Part shown: positions 59,182 through 64,000 of the stretch, piece by piece
How the letters are laid out: each line of letters begins with the position of its first letter
Numbering within the stretch: the stretch's first letter is position 1
From: Actinobacteria bacterium IMCC26207
GTDB lineage: Bacteria > Actinomycetota > Acidimicrobiia > Acidimicrobiales > Microtrichaceae
NCBI GenBank assembly: GCA_001025035.1
Contig: LCZK01000010.1
Span: 744,001 to 808,000 of the forward strand
DNA: 64,000 nt
Direction: 5' to 3'
Position numbers and translations under genes: made by a program
Notes under the pieces: generated by a model
The model's database searches: none
What the model was told of the DNA's origin: nothing
Seen by the model: only the letters and a program-made list of their open reading frames with translations

Positions 59182-60438
59182 CTAGCTGCTAACGGTTTGA
59201 CCCTCGGCATGCTTGCGTGCGGCTGGAGTGAATCGGATGGGGATGTGCTTCACGCCACCAATAAAGTTGGATCGAAGTCGTTCAATATCGCCATCAAATT
59301 CGATGTCTTCCATGCGAGAGACAATCTCGTGGAAGATCAGACGCAGTTCCATTCGCGCCAGGTTTGTTCCTAAGCAGAAGTGCGCACCGCCACCACCAAA
59401 GGCAATGTGATCGTTCGGAGTGCGTTCGATATCGAACACGAACGGATCATCAAAGACTTCCTCATCTCGGTTCGCCGAGATGTGCCACATGACGACTTTG
59501 TCTCCGGTCTTGATCTGCTTACCGCGCAGAGCAAGATCTTTCATTGCAGTACGACGGAAGTGCAGCACAGGGGTAGCCCAACGAAGGACCTCTTCCACTG
59601 CGCCGTCGATGTACTTGTCGGGGTCACTTCGCAACTTGGCGAGCTGCTCAGGATTTTCCATGAGCGCAATCATTCCGTGGGCAGTTGCATTGCGTGTGGT
59701 CTCGTTGCCCGCCACGGCCAGCAGCAGAATGAATAGTTCGAACTCCTCTTGGGTCAGGCGATCCCCATCGATCTCTGCGTTAATCAGTTTGGTAACAACA
59801 TCTTCGCGAGGGTCGTCGCGGCGGGCTTCGCCGAGGCTCGCTGCATACATATACAACTCGGCTGCTGCCATGGTCGCTTCATCAGGATTCTCGCTCTGAT
59901 ACTCCGGGTCATCGGCTCCGACCATTCGGTTGGACCAGTCAAAGAGCAGGTGGCGATCCTCGTCAGGCACGCCCATGATCTCGGCAATTGCCTGCAACGG
60001 GAGCTCCGCTGCAAGGTCAGTCACAAAGTCGCAGGTTCCGTCTTCGATGATCTGATCAACGATCAGCTCCGTGCGAAACCGCAAGTGCTGTTCAATCAGA
60101 GCAATCATGCGAGGAGTAAAGCCCTTGTTGACCAAGAGCCGGTATCGCGTATGGCGAGGCGGGTCGGTCATCAACATGATCTTGCCGCGCATATCAAAGC
60201 CAGATTCAACATCATTGAACTCAATGATGTTGACCCCGTTGGCCTCGGAGCTAAACCCCTCGGCGTCACGATTAATCAACTTCAGGTCGGCATGCTTAGT
60301 AATTGACCAAAAGCCCGGACCGGTTGCTTCCTCGGTCCAATGCACCGGATCTTCTTGGCGAAGCTGGGCAAACACCTCATGGTGCTCCATGCGCTGAAAG
60401 GCTTCTGGATTGGTCAGGACACTGTCGATGATCTCCAT
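59182..60438 (-). CDS. Cytochrome P450
   Basis: Heme-thiolate monooxygenase, 418 residues from ATG at 60438 (MEIIDSVLTNPEAFQRM). I-helix LAVAGNETTRNATAHG, EEVLRWATP (ExxR), heme loop FGGGGAHFCLGTNLARME with the Cys ligand. The GNETTR I-helix and MTDPPRHTRYR segment resemble CYP families active on steroids or terpenes, for example CYP125/CYP142 types, but the substrate cannot be read. No ferredoxin gene is adjacent. A longer frame upstream (to 60663) would cover the divergent HAD gene and is rejected. Confidence 0.92.
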   Translation of the reverse strand: MEIIDSVLTNPEAFQRMEHHEVFAQLRQEDPVHWTEEATGPGFWSITKHADLKLINRDAEGFSSEANGVNIIEFNDVESGFDMRGKIMLMTDPPRHTRYRLLVNKGFTPRMIALIEQHLRFRTELIVDQIIEDGTCDFVTDLAAELPLQAIAEIMGVPDEDRHLLFDWSNRMVGADDPEYQSENPDEATMAAAELYMYAASLGEARRDDPREDVVTKLINAEIDGDRLTQEEFELFILLLAVAGNETTRNATAHGMIALMENPEQLAKLRSDPDKYIDGAVEEVLRWATPVLHFRRTAMKDLALRGKQIKTGDKVVMWHISANRDEEVFDDPFVFDIERTPNDHIAFGGGGAHFCLGTNLARMELRLIFHEIVSRMEDIEFDGDIERLRSNFIGGVKHIPIRFTPAARKHAEGQTVSS

Positions 60439-60527
60439 GGGGAGAACGATAACGCGTTCTAGTTTTGAAGAGGAATTGCTCGGATTTTGCCAACTCGGCG
60501 TAACGCTCTCAACCCGCCTAGATTCCC

Positions 60528-61214
60528 ATGATGCTCTTACCTGCGGCCGTCCTCTGGGACCTAGATGGAACACTCGTTGACTCAGAGCCGTATTGGGCTG
60601 CAGCGGAGCACAAGCTGGCTCAGACCTATGGTTTTGAGTGGACCGAACAGGATGAACTCTCACTAGTGGGCAATGCCCTTCCCGTCTCTGGCGCTGCGCT
60701 GCAAGCTCGAGGGATTGACCTGTCGGTGTCAGAGATTGTGGAGATCATGGTGCAGAGCGTTGTTGCCGACATCGGCACAGCAGTCCCGTGGCAACCCGGC
60801 AGTCTGGAACTTCTCGCCGCTCTGATGTCCGCCGAAGTACCTTGCGCTCTCGTGACGATGTCGTACCAAGCAATCGCAGATCAGATTGTCGCAAGTGTCC
60901 CAGCGGGTACGTTTCAGGCAGTTGTCAGCGGGGACAATGTCACGCATGGAAAGCCACACCCTGAGCCCTACATCTTGGCCGCAGAGCGCCTTGGAGTTGA
61001 TATCTCAAGGTCAGTCGCTATTGAAGATTCCCTGACTGGTCTGGCTTCGGCCCAGAGCGCTGGGGCCCGCGTGCTAGCAGTACAACGCAAAGTTCAGATT
61101 CCTGCAGCCGAGGATCGAAGCCGGGTAGCCGAGTTGGTCTCACTCAGCGTTGAGGACTTGTCTCGAATTGCTGCTGGCGAATGCATTGACCGCCTAGCTG
61201 ACCCTCCTGGTTAG
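60528..61214 (+). CDS. HAD-superfamily phosphatase (beta-phosphoglucomutase-like)
   Basis: 228-residue HAD hydrolase: motif I LWDLDGTLVDSEPYW, motif II ALVTMSYQ, motif III Lys in HGKPHPEPYILAAERLG, motif IV SVAIEDSLTGLASAQSAGARV. This set fits subfamily IA phosphatases (phosphoglycolate, sugar phosphates); substrate unknown. ATG at 60528, with a second ATG next to it. A tandem repeat spans its stop codon. Confidence 0.9.
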   Translation: MMLLPAAVLWDLDGTLVDSEPYWAAAEHKLAQTYGFEWTEQDELSLVGNALPVSGAALQARGIDLSVSEIVEIMVQSVVADIGTAVPWQPGSLELLAALMSAEVPCALVTMSYQAIADQIVASVPAGTFQAVVSGDNVTHGKPHPEPYILAAERLGVDISRSVAIEDSLTGLASAQSAGARVLAVQRKVQIPAAEDRSRVAELVSLSVEDLSRIAAGECIDRLADPPG

Positions 61215-61241
61215 GCCGGCGTGTACTTGGTTAGGCCGGCG
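61208..61241. repeat. Duplication of the HAD gene stop region
   Basis: TGGTTAGGCCGGCG at 61208-61221 and again at 61228-61241 (period 20). The first copy includes the TAG stop of the HAD gene (61212-61214); the second repeats it downstream in the convergent gap before gadB. Confidence 0.85.
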
Positions 61242-61279
61242 GGGTAACAAATTTGCCATAGGGCTTGCAGGCGCTGGCC

Positions 61280-62680
61280 TTAGAGGTGGCTATACCCGCC
61301 GGACTCTTCTTTGGTCATCGAGACCGATATGGGGTGACGCTCAAAGTAAGCAACAGCATTTGCAAAATCTGCAAGAAGAATGTCAACGAGATCGCGACTC
61401 ATGTCTTGGCGAATCAGCACTCGCTGCACAGCAAGATCGCTGAGCGAGCCGGTGAGCGGGTAAGCCGGAACTTGCCAACCGCGGATCCTGAGCCGATCAG
61501 CAAGGTCGTACAGGGTGTAACCCGGCTCCGCTCCGTCGATCAGTTTCCAAGTCACTGCTGGAATTCCTGTCAGTGGGTCACCCGAGCAGATCAGCTCAAA
61601 GGGGCCAAGCTTGACTATGGCTTCTGCAATCAGTGCGCAGTTGTCATAGGAGGCCTGGTGCACTCTTTGATAGCCCTCGCGGCCAAGTCGCAAGAAGTCG
61701 TAATACTGCGCAGCGATCTGCCCCGCTGGCCTTGAGAAGTTGATCTGAAAAACGGGCATGTCCCCACCGAGATAGGTGACGTGAAAGATCAGATCATCGG
61801 GAAGTTCCGCTATGTCTCGCCAGACAACCCAGCCCACACCGAGTGGAGCAAGCCCAAACTTATGCCCAGAGCTACTGATGGATTTCACCCGCGGTAGACG
61901 AAAGTCCCAGATTACTTCTGGTGCGCAGAAAGGAGCCAGGAAAGCTCCACTTGCACCGTCTACGTGAATATCGATATCTAGGCCAGTTTCGGCCTGCAAG
62001 CGATCAAGCGCCTCGGCTAGTTCTTGGACCGGCTCATAGCTGCCGGTGTAGGTCACCCCGAAGGTTGGCATCACTAGAATGGTGTTCTCGTCTACGAGTT
62101 CAAGCATCTGCTCAACGTCCATGCAGTAGTTGCCGGGAGACATTCCTATTTCCCGCATCTCGACGTCCCAGTATTTTGCAAATTTATGCCAGACCACTTG
62201 TACGGGGCCGCAGACCATATTTGGCGAGTCAGTGGACTTGCCCTCGGCCCGACAGCGCTCACGCCACCTCCACTTGGCAGCCATGCCGGCAAGCATGCAG
62301 GCCTCGGATGAACCAATTCCAGAGGTTCCGATGGTGTTCTCTGCATCTGGGGCATTCCACAGATCGGCCAACATATGCACGCAGCGCCGTTCGAGCTCAG
62401 CAGCTTGCGGGTACTCGTCTTTATCGATCAGGTTTTTGTCGATACACAGATCCATCAGCGCATGAACTTGCGGCTCCTCCCAAGTCTGGCAGAAGGTCGC
62501 CAGATTCTGTCGGGAGTTGCCATCGAGCATCAGTTCGTCGTGCACGGCCTGATACGCCTCGTCGGGTTTGAGTTCCTGCAGGGGGAACTTGTACTTCGGG
62601 GTGGCCTGCGAGAGTCCCTTAGTCGAGAAGATTGAGTCTTCTTCGTGACCTTCAATTGAATCCTTTGCATGCAAGCTCAC
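61280..62680 (-). CDS. gadB: Glutamate decarboxylase
   Basis: PLP enzyme making GABA from glutamate with proton uptake (acid resistance or GABA metabolism). I chose GTG at 62680, with GAGGAG 8 nt upstream; it gives 466 residues, the length of E. coli Gad[31 protein letters not shown] and the PLP Lys in [15 protein letters not shown] are clear. A His stands next to last (SHL), the position of the pH-gating His465 in E. coli. ATG at 62734 is less likely. No GABA antiporter gene is in the window. Confidence 0.93.
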   Translation of the reverse strand: MSLHAKDSIEGHEEDSIFSTKGLSQATPKYKFPLQELKPDEAYQAVHDELMLDGNSRQNLATFCQTWEEPQVHALMDLCIDKNLIDKDEYPQAAELERRCVHMLADLWNAPDAENTIGTSGIGSSEACMLAGMAAKWRWRERCRAEGKSTDSPNMVCGPVQVVWHKFAKYWDVEMREIGMSPGNYCMDVEQMLELVDENTILVMPTFGVTYTGSYEPVQELAEALDRLQAETGLDIDIHVDGASGAFLAPFCAPEVIWDFRLPRVKSISSSGHKFGLAPLGVGWVVWRDIAELPDDLIFHVTYLGGDMPVFQINFSRPAGQIAAQYYDFLRLGREGYQRVHQASYDNCALIAEAIVKLGPFELICSGDPLTGIPAVTWKLIDGAEPGYTLYDLADRLRIRGWQVPAYPLTGSLSDLAVQRVLIRQDMSRDLVDILLADFANAVAYFERHPISVSMTKEESGGYSHL

Positions 62681-62785
62681 TGCAGTATCTCCTCGATTGG
62701 GTGCGGCTATCTTGTCATGTAAGGAGATGCGCATGGGCTCTCGAACGAAGCGACCCACTCCCAGCGGGGTCGGAATGGGGAACAC
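62681..62785. promoter_or_regulatory. Divergent promoter region gadB / cupin
   Basis: 105 bases between the chosen gadB start and the cupin GTG. No operator could be assigned by eye. The gadB frame stays open through it, so its exact left border depends on the start chosen. Confidence 0.35.
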
Positions 62786-63226
62786 GTGACTGAAGCAGTA
62801 CACCGCGGAGCCGAGGACCTGCCGTTTGTGGAAATCGGTGGAGGCAACAAACTCAAGGTGATTCAAGTTGACCATGGCCAAGGCCTTTGGATTGTCGAGA
62901 ACATTTTCCAAAAAAATTACGCCGTTCAGACCCACCGCCATACCGGGCCGGTATTCGGCTACACCACAAGCGGAGCATGGAAATATCAGGAATACGAGTA
63001 CGTCAATCGGGCTGGGTCATTTCTGTATGAACCGGCGGGCTCGCAGCACACGTTGGAATGCGTTGAGGACGACACCCACGTGTGGTTCCAGATGTACGGA
63101 TCGAACCTGAACCTCGACGCCGATGGAAACATTGAGAGCGTGTTCGATGGCCCCGGAACCCTCGAGGCTTATTACATGCTCGCTGAAGCCGAAGGATTCG
63201 ACCGGCCAAACGTGCTGGTCTCGTGA
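62786..63226 (+). CDS. Cupin-domain protein (2,4'-dihydroxyacetophenone dioxygenase-like)
   Basis: 146-residue single cupin: [25 protein letters not shown] supplies metal ligands of motif 1 and [15 protein letters not shown] the His of motif 2. This pattern matches the DAD-like cupins that cleave or bind aromatic ketones, but many such proteins are uncharacterised. The start is GTG at 62786 and its stop overlaps the following P450 GTG (GTGA). Coupling suggests action on the P450 product or substrate. Confidence 0.8.
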   Translation: MTEAVHRGAEDLPFVEIGGGNKLKVIQVDHGQGLWIVENIFQKNYAVQTHRHTGPVFGYTTSGAWKYQEYEYVNRAGSFLYEPAGSQHTLECVEDDTHVWFQMYGSNLNLDADGNIESVFDGPGTLEAYYMLAEAEGFDRPNVLVS

Positions 63227-64000
63227 CACCGCAGCCAGAAATCGGTTTACTCGCAGACCCAAACACTTTTTTGCTCGAGGTCCCGCATGATCAGATTGCT
63301 GCGCTTCGTGCCGAATCGCCTGTGGCCTGGCAGCCCATGGCAGGTGAGCCCGGATTCTGGGCAGTGCTTACCCATGCCGATGTTGTGAAAGTCTCGCGCT
63401 CCCCCAATCTGTTCTCGGCTAGCGAGGGTGGCGTCGTTCTCGAGAACCTTGATGCCGCGAATCTTGAGATGATGCGGATGATGTTGCTCGCCATGGATCC
63501 GCCCATGCACAACGAGTACCGGCGACCTCTATCGGAGCCCTTTAAAGGAAAGATCATTGCGGGCCTTGAGCCTCGGATTGCCGAGATCAGTCGCGAACTC
63601 ATGGCTGAAGTTGCGGGCCGGGACTCAGTTGAGTTTGTGCACGAAGTCACCTCGGGGTTACCCACCAAAGTCATGGGTCGCCTCATGGGCCTGCCCGAAG
63701 CCGACTGGGACCTTCTGCACTCGTTGGCAGAACGCCAGACCTCTGGGTCTGACCCCGAAATAGTCGGTGACGAGCCCGACTACAGCGCTTCGATCGAAAT
63801 GGCCATGTACGCGATTGAGTTTGCTGCGCGCCGCCGCTCAGAGCCACCACGAGAAGACCTGACCACGCTGATTCTGGATGGCGAGTTTGGCGGCCAACCC
63901 ATGAGCGATGTGGATTTTGGTAGCTTTTTCGTGCAGATCGTGACTGCAGGGAACGACACCACAAAGTCCATGTTGTCCTCTGGGCTTTGGGCATTCTTAC
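63223..64000 (+). CDS. Cytochrome P450, 3' end cut by window edge
   Basis: The first 259 residues from GTG at 63223: [20 protein letters not shown], then FWAVLTHADVVKVSRSPNLFSASEGG, LLAMDPPMHNEYRR (the P450 C-helix region), and the I-helix VTAGNDTTKSML, where the window ends. The heme Cys lies beyond. It is translationally coupled to the cupin gene. Its sequence differs from the P450 at 59182, so it is a distinct family member, not a recent duplicate. Confidence 0.9.
   Translation, partial: MTPQPEIGLLADPNTFLLEVPHDQIAALRAESPVAWQPMAGEPGFWAVLTHADVVKVSRSPNLFSASEGGVVLENLDAANLEMMRMMLLAMDPPMHNEYRRPLSEPFKGKIIAGLEPRIAEISRELMAEVAGRDSVEFVHEVTSGLPTKVMGRLMGLPEADWDLLHSLAERQTSGSDPEIVGDEPDYSASIEMAMYAIEFAARRRSEPPREDLTTLILDGEFGGQPMSDVDFGSFFVQIVTAGNDTTKSMLSSGLWAFL

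Noticed and set aside
60439-60663. 75-residue N-terminal extension of the P450
   Set aside because: Atypical composition and antisense to the HAD gene start; ATG at 60438 begins the normal P450 N-terminus.
61921-62571. 216-residue plus-strand frame over gadB
   Set aside because: Arg/Ser-rich antisense frame; gadB motifs are intact on the other strand.

Overview
The window looks like an actinobacterial chromosome of moderate GC content, probably of the Acidimicrobiia or a similar deep branch; that placement is inference. The supports are phosphatidylinositol-mannoside genes (PIP synthase, PatA, PimA), a mycothiol ligase (MshC), CGAAC-N4-GTTCG type LexA boxes, many GTG starts, and conserved actinobacterial gene order. 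No tRNA or rRNA gene, CRISPR array, insertion sequence, integrase or phage gene was seen. No gene-free stretch exceeds 300 bases; the longest (7569-7844) is the recA promoter and leader.

Positions 1-35592 are one long co-oriented minus-strand block. In transcription order it runs: thrS, HIT hydrolase, a membrane protein, PIP synthase, patA, pimA, a zinc-less M48-like membrane protein, a DUF3048 lipoprotein, pdxS, pdxT, yebC, ruvC-ruvA-ruvB, an acyl-CoA dehydrogenase, queA, tgt, yajC, secD, secF, rel, a pentapeptide-repeat lipoprotein, an acyltransferase-like protein, hisS, aspS, recA, miaB, an APH-fold pseudokinase-like gene, miaA, dapF, hflX and dapC (cut by the window edge). Neighbours often overlap by 4 bases (ATGA or GTGA), implying translational coupling. 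LexA-type boxes sit inside the recA promoter and over the ruvC start codon.

Positions 35680-49480 hold a SNF2 helicase-SWIM protein pair (+), then plsC, mshC, a PIG-L deacetylase and two CNNM/CBS membrane proteins (-), a MarR regulator with a lone ABC ATPase (+), and SRPBCC-glgX (-).

Positions 49615-64000 hold a secreted M23 peptidase, a thiamine operon (thiamine pyrophosphokinase, ThiB, ThiP) under a textbook TPP riboswitch but without an adjacent ThiQ, an acyl-CoA dehydrogenase, a GT2 glycosyltransferase/CrtO-like acyltransferase pair suggesting acylated glycosyl-carotenoid synthesis, PPK2, MsrB, a cytochrome P450, a HAD phosphatase, glutamate decarboxylase, and a cupin coupled to a second P450 that runs off the end.

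The most unusual global pattern is a set of short (9-20 bp) tandem duplications. Four of them lie over the stop codons of genes, and eight more add low-complexity segments to proteins.
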